Positions 7,230 to 15,160 are shown, counted from the stretch's first letter. The stretch: 23,129 bases of DNA from JBBQZO01 sp038207625 (GCA_038207625.1 JBBQZO010000055.1:1-23129); one strand, 5' to 3'. The notes: generated by a model from the sequence alone, not told the origin. Made by a program: numbers and translations.

Positions 7230-7865
7230 TCACTGCTGCTTGAGCTCGACCCGCTGCGGCACGCCGTTCGGGCCGGGGAAGTTGACGAAGGCGCTGTGGA
7301 TCAGCGCCGGCATCACGGCCGCGCTGGTGGGCTGGCGGCTCAGATTGTGCACGGTGACGTCAAACAAGTGCGCGCCGCCGGCGATCGACGTGATCGACAC
7401 CTTCAGTTCGCGCTGATAGTTGTGCTGGATCGTCACGCGGTAGTCCGGCGGGCCGTACAGGAAGGGATCGTAGTACGGCCCCCACATGCCGTACCAGCCA
7501 AAGTAGGGATGACGATACGGCCAGCCGTGGCGAAACCCGACGGCGGGGTAGAACATCGGCTCGTCCATCTGGATCACTTTTACCGGCTGGTCGGTGGTCG
7601 AAAAACGCATCGCGACGGCCAGTGCCGGCTTGCCGCCCGGGCCCGCATCGACAAAGCCGAGCTTGGCCAGTTCGGCGCGCAACAGGTTTTGGTAGCTGCG
7701 GTATTCCAGCGTGTCGTCGGGCGCCGGCGGCGCGTCGAGTATATAGCTCTTGTCGGGCATCTCGGCCGGCCACTGGTGGAAGGTGGTCACGTCGCTGCGG
7801 ATCGTGCTGGCGCAGCCGCCCAGCAGCGCCAGCCCCAGCAGGGCGATATGAGTCAGCGGTTTCAT
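7230..7865 (-). CDS. DUF4136 family lipoprotein
   Basis: A 211-residue exported lipoprotein. The N-terminus MKPLTHIALLGLALLGGC is a lipoprotein signal with the lipidated Cys at residue 18 (LLGGC). The body shows the DUF4136 pattern: TFHQWPAEMPDKSYILDAPP early, LEYRSYQNLLRAELAKLGF (the part where members predict a short helix), then a Trp/Tyr/Pro-rich stretch (HGWPYRHPYFGWYGMWGPYYD) and a beta-rich C-terminus with LFDVTVHNLS. The function of DUF4136 is unknown; many members are outer-membrane lipoproteins. An in-frame ATG lies four codons upstream (7877), but GGAG is placed well for the start at 7865 and the signal peptide fits better. Gene direction opposes the genes to its left. Confidence 0.88.
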   Translation of the reverse strand: MKPLTHIALLGLALLGGCASTIRSDVTTFHQWPAEMPDKSYILDAPPAPDDTLEYRSYQNLLRAELAKLGFVDAGPGGKPALAVAMRFSTTDQPVKVIQMDEPMFYPAVGFRHGWPYRHPYFGWYGMWGPYYDPFLYGPPDYRVTIQHNYQRELKVSITSIAGGAHLFDVTVHNLSRQPTSAAVMPALIHSAFVNFPGPNGVPQRVELKQQ

Positions 7866-8033
7866 GATGGGCTCCATCGGTGAGAACGTATTGCGTCATT
7901 GACCAGTCTAAGAGCGCGCCGCACGCAGCGCGAAAGTTTTACAGATTGTTACCCGTCGCACAGGGCAGAAACACGACGCGCGCCATACTCTGCTGCCATT
8001 ATTGCAACTTAGCGCGGCGCGCCCGCCCCGTAT

Positions 8034-8042
8034 TGGTAAAAT
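8034..8042 (+). promoter_or_regulatory. Extended -10 promoter candidate for pepN
   Basis: TGGTAAAAT reads as an extended -10 element (TGN followed by TAAAAT) 32 bases before the pepN ATG, which would give a leader near 26 nt. It has the same layout as the element before yebC. A TTGCAA occurs further upstream, but the spacing is too long for a normal -35 box. Confidence 0.4.
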
Positions 8043-8074
8043 ACGGCTTTGGTTCCGTTCAGATTGATACTCCC

Positions 8075-10729
8075 ATGCGCACAGAAAACCCACAGACGAT
8101 CTACCGCAACGACTATACGCCACCGAGCTACCTGGTTGACACGGTTGAGCTTGGATTCGACCTCGATCCGGCCCGCACGCTGGTGGCCAGCCGTCTGACG
8201 CTGCGGCGCAATCCGGCCAGCAGCCAGACTCAGATCGAGCTGCACGGCAAGGACCTCGAACTGCTGCAGATCCGTATGAACGGACGCACGCTGACGGCGC
8301 AGGATTACCGTCTGGACGCGCACATGCTGTGCATCCCCGACGCGCCCGCGCAGGTCACGCTGGAAATCGAAACGGCGCTCGCGCCCGAGGAAAACACCTC
8401 GCTGAACGGTTTGTACGTCTCGAACGGCAACTTCTTCACGCAATGCGAAGCGGAAGGTTTTCGCTCGATCACTTTCTTCCCCGACCGTCCCGACGTGATG
8501 GCGAAATACACGGTGATGCTGCGCGCCGACAAGGCCCTGTATCCGGTGCTGCTGTCGAACGGAAATCTGGTTGAGCAGGGCGATCTGGGCGACGGACGCC
8601 ATTACGCGAAATGGGAGGACCCGTTCAAGAAACCGTCCTACCTGTTTGCGCTGGTGGCGGCGCGCCTGGTCTGCCAGGAAGAGCATTACACGCTCAAGTC
8701 GGGCCGCGACGTGCTGCTGCAAGTGTGGGTCGAGGATGGCAATCTGGACAAGACCGACTACGCGATGGTGTCGCTGAAAAACAGCATCGCCTGGGACGAG
8801 CAGCGCTTCGGCCTGGAGCTGGACCTGGACCGCTTCATGATCGTCGCCGTGAGCGACTTCAACATGGGCGCGATGGAAAACAAGGGTCTGAACATCTTCA
8901 ACACCAAGTATGTGCTGGCCAACCCGCGCGTGGCCACCGACGTCGACTACGCCGGCATCGAGGCGGTGGTCGGCCACGAATACTTCCATAACTGGACCGG
9001 CAACCGGGTCACCTGCCGCGACTGGTTCCAGCTGTCGTTGAAGGAAGGCCTGACGGTGTTTCGCGACCAGGAGTTTTCAGCCGACATGATCGGCACCAGC
9101 AGCGGGCGCGCGGTGACCCGCATCGACCAGGTGCGCACGCTGCGCCAGGCCCAGTTCCCGGAGGATGCAGGTCCGATGGCCCATCCGGTGCGGCCCGATT
9201 CCTACGTCGAGATCAACAATTTTTACACCGTCACCGTGTACGAAAAAGGCGCCGAAGTGGTGCGCATGCTGCAAACGCTGGTCGGGCGCGACGGCTTTCG
9301 CAAAGGGATGGACCTGTATTTTGAACGGCACGATGGCTGCGCCGTCGAGTGCGACGATTTCCGCGCCGCGATGGCCGACGCCAACGCTTGCGACCTGGCC
9401 CAGTTCGAGCGCTGGTACAGTCAGGCCGGCACGCCGGTGGTGACAGCCAGCACGCACTACGACGCCGGCGCGCGCAGCTACGAAATCACGCTCAGCCAGC
9501 ATTGCCCGGCCACACCCGGCCAGCCGCAGAAGCTGCCGTTCCACATACCGGTGGCCGTTGGCCTGCTGGGCGCGAACGGACGCGATCTGCCGCTGCACAT
9601 CGGCCGCCACGCGGGCGCCACCACGGTGGTGCTGGAGCTGACCGAGGCGAGCCAGAGTTTTGTTTTCACCGACGTGCTGGAAAATCCGACGCCGTCGCTG
9701 CTGCGCGACTTTTCCGCGCCGGTGGTGCTCGACTACGCCTACAGCGACGCCGAATTGCTGCACCTGTTCAGCCATGACAGCGATCCGGTGAACCGCTGGG
9801 AAGCGGGCCAGCGGCTGGCGATGGCGCGCGCGCTGGCCTTGACCGAGTCGGTCAGCGCCGGGCGCCCGTTGTCGCTCGACGCGACCTTCATCGAGGCGAT
9901 GCGCGCGATGCTGGTCGACGCCACGCTCGAGCCGGCGTTCCGCGAACTGGCGTTGCTGCTGCCATCGGACTCGCTGATCGCCGACCAGATGGCGGTGGTT
10001 GATCCGCAGGCGATCTTCACGGCGCGCCAGTTCATGCGCGCCACCATCGGCGACGCGTTGCGCGCCGACCTGCTGGCTCAGTACCACGCCAATGTAACGC
10101 CCGGCCCGTACAGCCCGGACGCGGCCTCGGCCGGCCGGCGCGCGCTGAAGAACCTGGCGCTGGCCTACCTGCTGGCCGCGCCCGGCGCGTCCGAACTGGC
10201 GCTGGCGCAAGCCCAGTTCGACGCGGCCGGCAACATGACCGATCGGGCCGCCGCGCTGGTGGCGCTGATGCACGCGCAGGCACCCGGCGCGCCGGGCGCG
10301 CTGGCGCAGTTCTACCGCGAGTTCGACAAGGAGGCGTTGGTGATCGACAAGTGGTTCAGCATGCAGGCCGCCAGTTCGGGCACCGACGTGGCGCGCGTGC
10401 GCGCGCTGATGAAGCACCCGGCTTTCACTTTGAAAAATCCGAACCGCGCGCGCAGCCTGATCTTCGCTTTCTGCGCCAGCAACCCGTCCCAGTTCCACGC
10501 GCTCGACGGCAGCGGCTACGCGCTGTGGGCCGAGCTGGTGCTGGCGCTGGACGCGCTCAATCCGCAAGTGGCGGCGCGGCTGGCGCGCGTGCTTGACCGC
10601 TGGCGCCGTTTCGCGCCAGCGCTGCAAACGCACATGCAGGCGGCCTTGCAACGTGTGGCCGGCGCCAAGACGTTGTCGAACGATGTGCGCGAAGTGGTCG
10701 GCAAGGCGCTCGCCAATAACAGCAACTAA
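8075..10729 (+). CDS. pepN: Aminopeptidase N (M1 zinc metallopeptidase)
   Basis: An 884-residue cytoplasmic aminopeptidase that removes N-terminal residues from peptides in the final stage of protein turnover. The exopeptidase motif GAMEN is at residues 265-269 and the zinc site HEYFH at 301-305, with the third ligand Glu324 in LKEGLTVFRDQEFS; these align with E. coli PepN (261-265, 297-301, 320) at a constant offset of 4. The family N-terminus is visible as IYRNDYTPPSYLVDTVEL, so I place the start at 8075. The same frame is open back to 7880, but that part does not resemble the family. The helical C-terminal domain is complete to a TAA at 10729. fbp follows after 67 bp on the same strand. 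Confidence 0.96.
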   Translation: MRTENPQTIYRNDYTPPSYLVDTVELGFDLDPARTLVASRLTLRRNPASSQTQIELHGKDLELLQIRMNGRTLTAQDYRLDAHMLCIPDAPAQVTLEIETALAPEENTSLNGLYVSNGNFFTQCEAEGFRSITFFPDRPDVMAKYTVMLRADKALYPVLLSNGNLVEQGDLGDGRHYAKWEDPFKKPSYLFALVAARLVCQEEHYTLKSGRDVLLQVWVEDGNLDKTDYAMVSLKNSIAWDEQRFGLELDLDRFMIVAVSDFNMGAMENKGLNIFNTKYVLANPRVATDVDYAGIEAVVGHEYFHNWTGNRVTCRDWFQLSLKEGLTVFRDQEFSADMIGTSSGRAVTRIDQVRTLRQAQFPEDAGPMAHPVRPDSYVEINNFYTVTVYEKGAEVVRMLQTLVGRDGFRKGMDLYFERHDGCAVECDDFRAAMADANACDLAQFERWYSQAGTPVVTASTHYDAGARSYEITLSQHCPATPGQPQKLPFHIPVAVGLLGANGRDLPLHIGRHAGATTVVLELTEASQSFVFTDVLENPTPSLLRDFSAPVVLDYAYSDAELLHLFSHDSDPVNRWEAGQRLAMARALALTESVSAGRPLSLDATFIEAMRAMLVDATLEPAFRELALLLPSDSLIADQMAVVDPQAIFTARQFMRATIGDALRADLLAQYHANVTPGPYSPDAASAGRRALKNLALAYLLAAPGASELALAQAQFDAAGNMTDRAAALVALMHAQAPGAPGALAQFYREFDKEALVIDKWFSMQAASSGTDVARVRALMKHPAFTLKNPNRARSLIFAFCASNPSQFHALDGSGYALWAELVLALDALNPQVAARLARVLDRWRRFAPALQTHMQAALQRVAGAKTLSNDVREVVGKALANNSN

Positions 10730-10796
10730 GACCAGTAACGAAGCGCAAAGACTAAGCACAGCAAGCAAGTATTCAACACCACAGCAAAGGGAACAC

Positions 10797-11798
10797 ATGA
10801 AACGCATCAGCCTTACCCAGTACCTCGTTGAAGAGCAGCGCAAGAACGACACGATCCCGGCCGAACTGCGCCTGTTGATCGAAGTGGTGGCGCGCGCGTG
10901 CAAGACCATCAGCCACGCGGTCGGCAAGGGTGCGCTGGGTGACATCCTCGGCAGCGCCCACACGGAAAACATCCAGGGCGAAGTGCAAAAGCAGCTCGAC
11001 GTGATTTCCAACGAAATCCTGCTCGAAGCGAACGAGTGGGGCGGCCACCTGGCCGCGATGGCGTCCGAGGAAATGGAATCGATCCACCCGATCCCGAACC
11101 GTTACCCGAAGGGCGAATACCTGCTGCTGTTCGACCCATTGGATGGCTCGTCGAACATCGACGTCAACGTTTCGATCGGCACCATTTTCTCGGTGCTGAA
11201 GGCGCCCGACGGCATGACCGAGCCGACCGAGGCCGACTTCATGCAGCCGGGTAGCCGCCAGGTTGCCGCCGGCTACGCCGTGTACGGCCCGCAGACGGTG
11301 CTGGTGCTCACCACCGGCAACGGCGTGAACTGCTTCACGCTGGACCGCGAAATGGGTTCGTGGGTGCTGACCGAGCGCGGCATGACGATTCCCGAGACGA
11401 CCAAGGAATTTGCCATCAATATGTCCAACGCGCGCCACTGGTTCCCGCCGGTCAAACGCTACGTCGACGAGATGCTTGACGGTGTCACGGGCCCGCGCGC
11501 GAAAGACTTCAACATGCGCTGGATCGCCTCGATGGTGGCCGACGTGCACCGCATCCTCAACCGCGGCGGCGTGTTCATGTACCCGGCCGATACGCGCGAC
11601 ACGACGGTGCCGGGCAAGCTGCGCCTGATGTACGAAGCCAATCCGATGGCCTTCATCGTCGAGCAGGCCGGTGGTGCTGCCACCGACGGCCAGGGCCGCA
11701 TCCTTGACATCGTGCCGCATAAACTGCACCAGCGCGTGCCGGTGTTTCTCGGTTCGAAGGCCGAAGTGGAGCTGGTAACGAGCTACCACAAGGGCTAA
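10797..11798 (+). CDS. fbp: Fructose-1,6-bisphosphatase class I
   Basis: A 333-residue gluconeogenic enzyme hydrolysing fructose 1,6-bisphosphate to fructose 6-phosphate. It starts MKRISLTQYLVEEQRKND and carries the metal-binding signature FDPLDGSSNIDVN (residues 112-124), upstream EEMESIHPIP and downstream RGGVFMYPADTR and KLRLMYEANPMAFIVEQAGG, all diagnostic of class I FBPases. Length matches E. coli Fbp (332). The frame is open upstream, but AAAGGGA placed just before the ATG at 10797 and the family N-terminus fix the start. The order pepN-fbp is common in Burkholderiales. A strong GC-rich hairpin lies 16 bp past the stop. Confidence 0.97.
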   Translation: MKRISLTQYLVEEQRKNDTIPAELRLLIEVVARACKTISHAVGKGALGDILGSAHTENIQGEVQKQLDVISNEILLEANEWGGHLAAMASEEMESIHPIPNRYPKGEYLLLFDPLDGSSNIDVNVSIGTIFSVLKAPDGMTEPTEADFMQPGSRQVAAGYAVYGPQTVLVLTTGNGVNCFTLDREMGSWVLTERGMTIPETTKEFAINMSNARHWFPPVKRYVDEMLDGVTGPRAKDFNMRWIASMVADVHRILNRGGVFMYPADTRDTTVPGKLRLMYEANPMAFIVEQAGGAATDGQGRILDIVPHKLHQRVPVFLGSKAEVELVTSYHKG

Positions 11799-11813
11799 AA
11801 AGCCCCGTTTGAC

Positions 11814-11843
11814 GGGCGCGCAACACTGCGCGCCCAAAAAAAA
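11814..11843. repeat. GC-rich hairpin with A8 tract after fbp
   Basis: GGGCGCGCA (11814-11822) and TGCGCGCCC (11827-11835) form a perfect 9-bp stem with an ACAC loop, directly followed by eight A residues (11836-11843). For fbp transcripts this stem lacks a T run, so it is not a textbook intrinsic terminator in that direction. A short second stem on its left side (CCCGT/ACGGG) is followed by T5 on the minus strand. It probably marks the fbp 3' end or separates fbp from the tRNA promoter. Confidence 0.5.
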
Positions 11844-11889
11844 CGGCCCGATCGACGATTGCCACTAGCGAAACTGCGGAATTGTTTGC

Positions 11890-11895
11890 TAGAAT
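11890..11895 (+). promoter_or_regulatory. -10 box of tRNA-Thr
   Basis: TAGAAT (5 of 6 consensus) ends 10 bases before the mature tRNA 5' end, within a TTGTTTGC-TAGAAT-ACGCGTCTTC context. This resembles promoters directly preceding tRNA genes. The -35 region is poor (AGCGAA at 17-bp spacing). Confidence 0.5.
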
Positions 11896-11905
11896 ACGCG
11901 TCTTC

Positions 11906-11981
11906 GCCGTTGTAGCTCAGTTGGTAGAGCAGCACATTCGTAATGTGAAGGTCGCCAGTTCGATTCCGGCCAACGGCACCA
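11906..11981 (+). tRNA. tRNA-Thr (anticodon CGT)
   Basis: A 76-nt tRNA with encoded CCA. The acceptor stem GCCGTTG pairs with CAACGGC; D arm GCTC-AGTTGGTA-GAGC; anticodon loop TTCGTAA gives anticodon CGT, reading ACG threonine codons; T arm GCCAG-TTCGATT-CCGGC; then discriminator A and CCA. Two non-canonical positions are visible: G27-A43 at the top of the anticodon stem and A52-C62 in the T stem. The rest is standard, and it is followed by an intrinsic terminator. The isoacceptor reads only ACG, so a second tRNA-Thr elsewhere is expected. Confidence 0.96.
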
Positions 11982-11998
11982 AGTATTCGCAGCAATAG

Positions 11999-12034
11999 AA
12001 AAGACCTACAGGCTAGCGCCGGTAGGTCTTTTTT
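11999..12034 (+). terminator. Intrinsic terminator of tRNA-Thr
   Basis: AAAAGACCTAC (11999-12009) and GTAGGTC plus T6 (12022-12034) form a perfect stem with a 12-base loop and a T tract. It lies 17 bases after the tRNA 3' end. The A run on the left also makes it usable for minus-strand transcripts coming from the hydroxylase gene. Confidence 0.9.
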
Positions 12035-12232
12035 CTATGTCGACGCGCATTTTATTTCGTGTCGCCGCTGTGTCAGTCGTTTCGCAGGATACGATCTGTT
12101 GATCTTGCCGTTGCCGTCGGCGGGCCACGAACACGCGCGCCAGCTAAGAGCTTGTTTTGCGTTGGCGTCAACAACATCGGTTCGCGGCCCGCGCAGTGGT
12201 GTATGACGAGGCCGCCATCGTCTGGCGCGCCG

Positions 12233-13126
12233 CTAGAACGGCATTTTCAGCAACTTCAGCCACTGCGCGTCGGCCGGGTACAGTGCGCGCTCGACAACGC
12301 CAAGTCGCTCAGGCGCTACGTCAGGCAAACGATACGTGCCAAACAGCTGGTCCCAGAGGGAAAACGTGGCGCCATAGTTCTTCGATTCTTCCATGTTGGC
12401 GCTGTGGTGGAAGCGGTGCAGCTGCGTGCCGATGAACAGCCGGTTAAACCATCCCGCCCGCGAATCGACGTTGAAGTGCGCCACCAGGCCTTGAAAGCCA
12501 TTGAACACGGTGGCGGCAAACACCGCTTGCGGCGTGAAACCGAACAGTATCGTCGGCAGCATCAAGATTACCCGCACGTAAATGCCGTTGATCGGATGTC
12601 CCACCGCGTGCATGAACACATAGACCTCGGCCGGCAGGTGGTGGATGGCGTGGATTTTCCACAGCCAGCGCCCTAACCATCCCCTGCCTTCGTGGCTGTG
12701 GCGATGAATCCAGTACCAGACAAAGTCCGACATCAGCAGGGCGCCGATCGCCTGGACTTGCCACGGGAGCGTCGATGTGCGCAGCGCCAGGCCAAGGTGT
12801 CGCTGGGCGAGCCAGGTGACGGCGTAGCTGGTGGCCGCGATCGCCGCGCCGTTGATGACAAGCATGGGCAGGTCGCGCCGAAGAAATGACTGCCTGGTCA
12901 TGCCCCATGCGCGGCGCATGGGCATGATGCGTTCCATTGTGACCATCGTGGCGATCAACACGAACAGGTAGAGCGGGTAGGCTTTGCCCAGCGGCCCGAG
13001 AAGGCCATTGACGTCCGCTTCAATGAAGGCCAGCGTGCCGGCCAGCGCGACCGGGTAAAACAGGTAGGGTGTCCATGACGTGCGTGCCGTGGTGCGCGTG
13101 TCGTCGTTGCTGCCAATGTCGCTCAT
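12233..13126 (-). CDS. Fatty acid hydroxylase / sterol desaturase superfamily membrane protein
   Basis: A 297-residue membrane protein with the di-iron histidine clusters of the fatty acid hydroxylase superfamily: HRHSH (141-145), HAIHH (159-163), HFN near 218 and HRFHH (237-241). Hydrophobic segments lie near residues 20-38, 50-62, 88-106, 125-140 and 184-206. Members use O2 and a di-iron centre to hydroxylate or desaturate lipids, sterols, carotenoids or alkyl ethers; substrate is not predictable here. The start overlaps the stop of the upstream DUF2141 gene by 4 bp (ATGA), so the two are translated together. A divergent TetR gene upstream probably controls the pair. The stop lies about 200 bp from the tRNA terminator in a gene-free stretch. 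Confidence 0.88.
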   Translation of the reverse strand: MSDIGSNDDTRTTARTSWTPYLFYPVALAGTLAFIEADVNGLLGPLGKAYPLYLFVLIATMVTMERIMPMRRAWGMTRQSFLRRDLPMLVINGAAIAATSYAVTWLAQRHLGLALRTSTLPWQVQAIGALLMSDFVWYWIHRHSHEGRGWLGRWLWKIHAIHHLPAEVYVFMHAVGHPINGIYVRVILMLPTILFGFTPQAVFAATVFNGFQGLVAHFNVDSRAGWFNRLFIGTQLHRFHHSANMEESKNYGATFSLWDQLFGTYRLPDVAPERLGVVERALYPADAQWLKLLKMPF

Positions 13127-13635
13127 ATGCCCTCCACCTTGATGGAGATCGACTGGTCAGCCGTGCCGTGGGAAAATCGGAGCTTGTCGAACGTGGGCGG
13201 GCCGCTGGTAAGGCTCAAGGTGTACGCGTTCGAGAAACCTAGCTGTTCCGTGGGTAGGCCGATCAAGTTGTGATCGATATTGCCATTGTCGTTGGCATCG
13301 TGGAACACCACGACCGCATAGTCACCGGGCGCAAGGGGCGCAAACCTCAGCGTCGCTTTGCCATCGCTGATGTCTGCGGTGACTTCGAGCTGGCCGCGCT
13401 GGCGCACGTTTTGGCCCGCCAGGAACAGCTTCGCGATGGCATGGCCCGATCCGTTGTCGAAGCCGGAAGCCTCAACGCGCAGGATGCAGGCCTTCGGAAC
13501 GCGAGCCTGGGAACCCATCGGCAGCGCCGCTGCGCACATCAGTGCGGCAAGCGCGATGGTGTGACCTTGGCGGCGCACGGGCGCGCTCGCTCGGGCCGGT
13601 TGCAGACCGGTGGTGCTGGATTTGTCGTCGATCAT
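13123..13635 (-). CDS. DUF2141 domain exported protein
   Basis: A 170-residue protein with the DUF2141 signature FHDANDNGNIDHNLIGLPTE at residues 111-130, followed by QLGFSNAY; the preceding LAPGDYAVVV is also typical. A hydrophobic segment at about residues 25-40 after an Arg-Arg pair (VRRQGHTIALAALMCAAALP) and an Ala-x-Ala-like site (SQA, 42-44) indicate a signal peptide with a long n-region. DUF2141 proteins are small periplasmic or secreted proteins of unknown function, often found near lipid or carotenoid genes. AGGAG is well placed for the ATG at 13635. It overlaps the hydroxylase gene by 4 bp and sits divergent from the TetR gene, with an operator-like palindrome between. Confidence 0.88.
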   Translation of the reverse strand: MIDDKSSTTGLQPARASAPVRRQGHTIALAALMCAAALPMGSQARVPKACILRVEASGFDNGSGHAIAKLFLAGQNVRQRGQLEVTADISDGKATLRFAPLAPGDYAVVVFHDANDNGNIDHNLIGLPTEQLGFSNAYTLSLTSGPPTFDKLRFSHGTADQSISIKVEGI

Positions 13636-13652
13636 GGACTAAGCTCCTGTAT

Positions 13653-13666
13653 TGGACATGTGTCCA
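13653..13666. promoter_or_regulatory. Operator-like palindrome TGGACA-TG-TGTCCA
   Basis: A perfect inverted repeat with 6-bp arms and a 2-bp centre, 18 bases upstream of the DUF2141 start and within the divergent promoter region of the TetR gene. A second imperfect site, GTGTC (13712-13716) and GACAC (13725-13729) 8 bases apart, and a further TGTCC at 13743-13747 near the TetR start share the same core. This layout is typical for TetR autoregulation plus control of the divergent operon. Confidence 0.6.
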
Positions 13667-13755
13667 TTATTGCCAAACGCCGTGCTGGGTTGAAGCGCGC
13701 TGGCCAAGGCGGTGTCCGATAACAGACACACGAGCGCATTTTGTCCAGGAACGCC

Positions 13756-14385
13756 ATGACCGCCCCCAAACCCGAACGTGACCGCCGAGTCCTGAAAACC
13801 AAACTCGCGCTACGCGACGCGATGCTGTCGCTGATGGCTTCCAAAGGCTGGGACGACATGAGCATCCAAGAAATTTGCGACGTGGCAAACGTGGGGCGCT
13901 CGACGTTCTACGTGCACTACCAGAGCAAGGACGATCTCCTGTCGGAAGGCTTGAGCGATTTGCGCGACTTGCTCGCAGGGCAGGCTGCCACCTTGTGCGG
14001 ACAGGGTTTTCACTTCTTGCCCGGTCTGTTGGAACACATGGCCGAACAGCGCGCAGTGTTCAAGGGGGCGATCGGACGACGAAGCGGGCATGGCGTGGCG
14101 CGCCGCTTCAAAGAAATGGTGTGCCAGTTGGTGGAGGCCGAACTCACAAGGCGCCGTCATCCCGGGGCAAACAGTCCGTGGGTCGCACGGTTCGTCGCGG
14201 GCGGGATCGTGGACGCCATGGCGTGGTGGGTCGATGCGCCCAAGGCGCTCTCGATCAAAGAGATGGAGCGCGCGCTCAATCAACTTGGCGAAGGCGCGCT
14301 GATGAGCTGCGTGGTTCACGCCTCACAGGATCAACGATCGGAACGCACGCCATCGGTCTTCATCCCGAGCGGCCACGCGCGATAG
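13756..14385 (+). CDS. TetR-family transcriptional regulator
   Basis: A 209-residue regulator. The N-terminal DNA-binding domain has DAMLSLMASKGWDDMSIQEI followed by CDVANVGRSTFYVHYQSKDDLL, the classic TetR helix-turn-helix with the STFYxHYxSKDDLL end. The C-terminal ligand domain (about 65-205) is helical and variable, so the inducer cannot be told. The ATG at 13756 has AGGA 6 bases upstream; a TTG five codons earlier is possible but less likely. It is divergent from the DUF2141/hydroxylase pair, with a 120-bp shared regulatory region containing a perfect TGGACA/TGTCCA palindrome, so it most likely represses that pair and itself. Confidence 0.92.
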   Translation: MTAPKPERDRRVLKTKLALRDAMLSLMASKGWDDMSIQEICDVANVGRSTFYVHYQSKDDLLSEGLSDLRDLLAGQAATLCGQGFHFLPGLLEHMAEQRAVFKGAIGRRSGHGVARRFKEMVCQLVEAELTRRRHPGANSPWVARFVAGGIVDAMAWWVDAPKALSIKEMERALNQLGEGALMSCVVHASQDQRSERTPSVFIPSGHAR

Positions 14386-14618
14386 TTGGTCAATTCAGAA
14401 CGGTCTGCGCGGCGCACAGGAAGAACCGCGTACGCCAGTGCGCTGTCGGCTGCGTCAGTCGCGCCCCACGCCAGCGATGGGGGGGAAATTAAGTCGGAAT
14501 TAAGGCCTGCTTGGCATACTCTTGCGGCCATCGTATCGGACCTTATTGCGGCGCATTGTGCCGGTGCAGCAAGGTCCGCTCTGGCGCGCCAACCGGATCA
14601 ACTACCGATAGAGAACCC

Positions 14619-15137
14619 ATGAAAAATATTCTGATGTGCAGCGCCGCTGCCGCCTTGTTGGGCGCCTGCGCCACGACGCCTCCTCCTGCGAGCAGCCCGG
14701 TCGCGCCAGTCGCGCCGGCCACCGCGCAAGCGCCCGCCAAGGCCGCGCAGGCGGCGCCGGTCGCACCCGGTGCCGTGCTGCCGTTTCGGGATCCGTCGAA
14801 CATCCTGTACAAGGAGCGCAGCGTGTATTTCGACTTTGACAGCTACCTCGTCAAGCCGGTGTTCGCCAACGCGCTGGCCGCGCACAGCAAGTACCTGAGC
14901 GCGACGTCGGCCCAGCGCATCCGCGTCGAAGGCAACTCGGACGAACGCGGCGGCACCGAATACAACCTCGCGCTGGGACAGAAACGTGCCGAGGCGGTCA
15001 AGAAATCGCTGCTGGTGCAAGGCGTGAAGGAAACCCAAGTCGAGGCGGTCAGCTTCGGCAAGGAAAAACCGACAGCGGACGGTCACACGGAAGCTGCCTG
15101 GGCGCAGAATCGGCGCGCCGATATCGTGTATCCTTGA
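14619..15137 (+). CDS. OmpA-domain peptidoglycan-associated lipoprotein (Pal-like)
   Basis: A 172-residue outer-membrane lipoprotein. Its signal MKNILMCSAAAALLGAC gives lipidated Cys17 (LGAC). A Pro/Ala-rich linker (about 20-50) precedes a C-terminal OmpA-like peptidoglycan-binding domain with VYFDFDSYLVKP, RIRVEGNSDERGGTEYNLALGQKRAEAVKKSL and the closing AWAQNRRADIVY. This is the Pal subgroup pattern (EGNxDERGTxEYNxALGxRRA). The gene is not next to tolB or other tol genes, so it may be a second Pal-type protein rather than the tol-operon one. The frame opens earlier (14511), but only the start at 14619 gives a lipoprotein signal. A GC-rich hairpin follows the stop. Confidence 0.9.
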   Translation: MKNILMCSAAAALLGACATTPPPASSPVAPVAPATAQAPAKAAQAAPVAPGAVLPFRDPSNILYKERSVYFDFDSYLVKPVFANALAAHSKYLSATSAQRIRVEGNSDERGGTEYNLALGQKRAEAVKKSLLVQGVKETQVEAVSFGKEKPTADGHTEAAWAQNRRADIVYP

Positions 15138-15160
15138 TCGGCTGACCCGTTGGAAAACCA

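Noticed and set aside
7880..8074. Upstream extension of pepN
   Set aside because: The open frame continues, but the extra 65 codons do not resemble aminopeptidase N and include the probable promoter; the ATG at 8075 gives the family N-terminus.
9077..11011. 644-codon minus-strand frame opposite pepN and fbp
   Set aside because: Antisense shadow; composition dominated by Arg, Gln, His and Ala, while pepN and fbp on the other strand show full family signatures.
12040..12232. Gene in the stretch between the tRNA terminator and the hydroxylase stop
   Set aside because: About 190 bp with only shadow frames; no ribosome site, motif or repeat was seen.
14512..14526. Sigma-54-like sequence TGGCATACTCTTGC upstream of the Pal-like gene
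   Set aside because: The GG and GC elements are one base too close for the strict -24/-12 spacing, and no enhancer-binding regulator is nearby.
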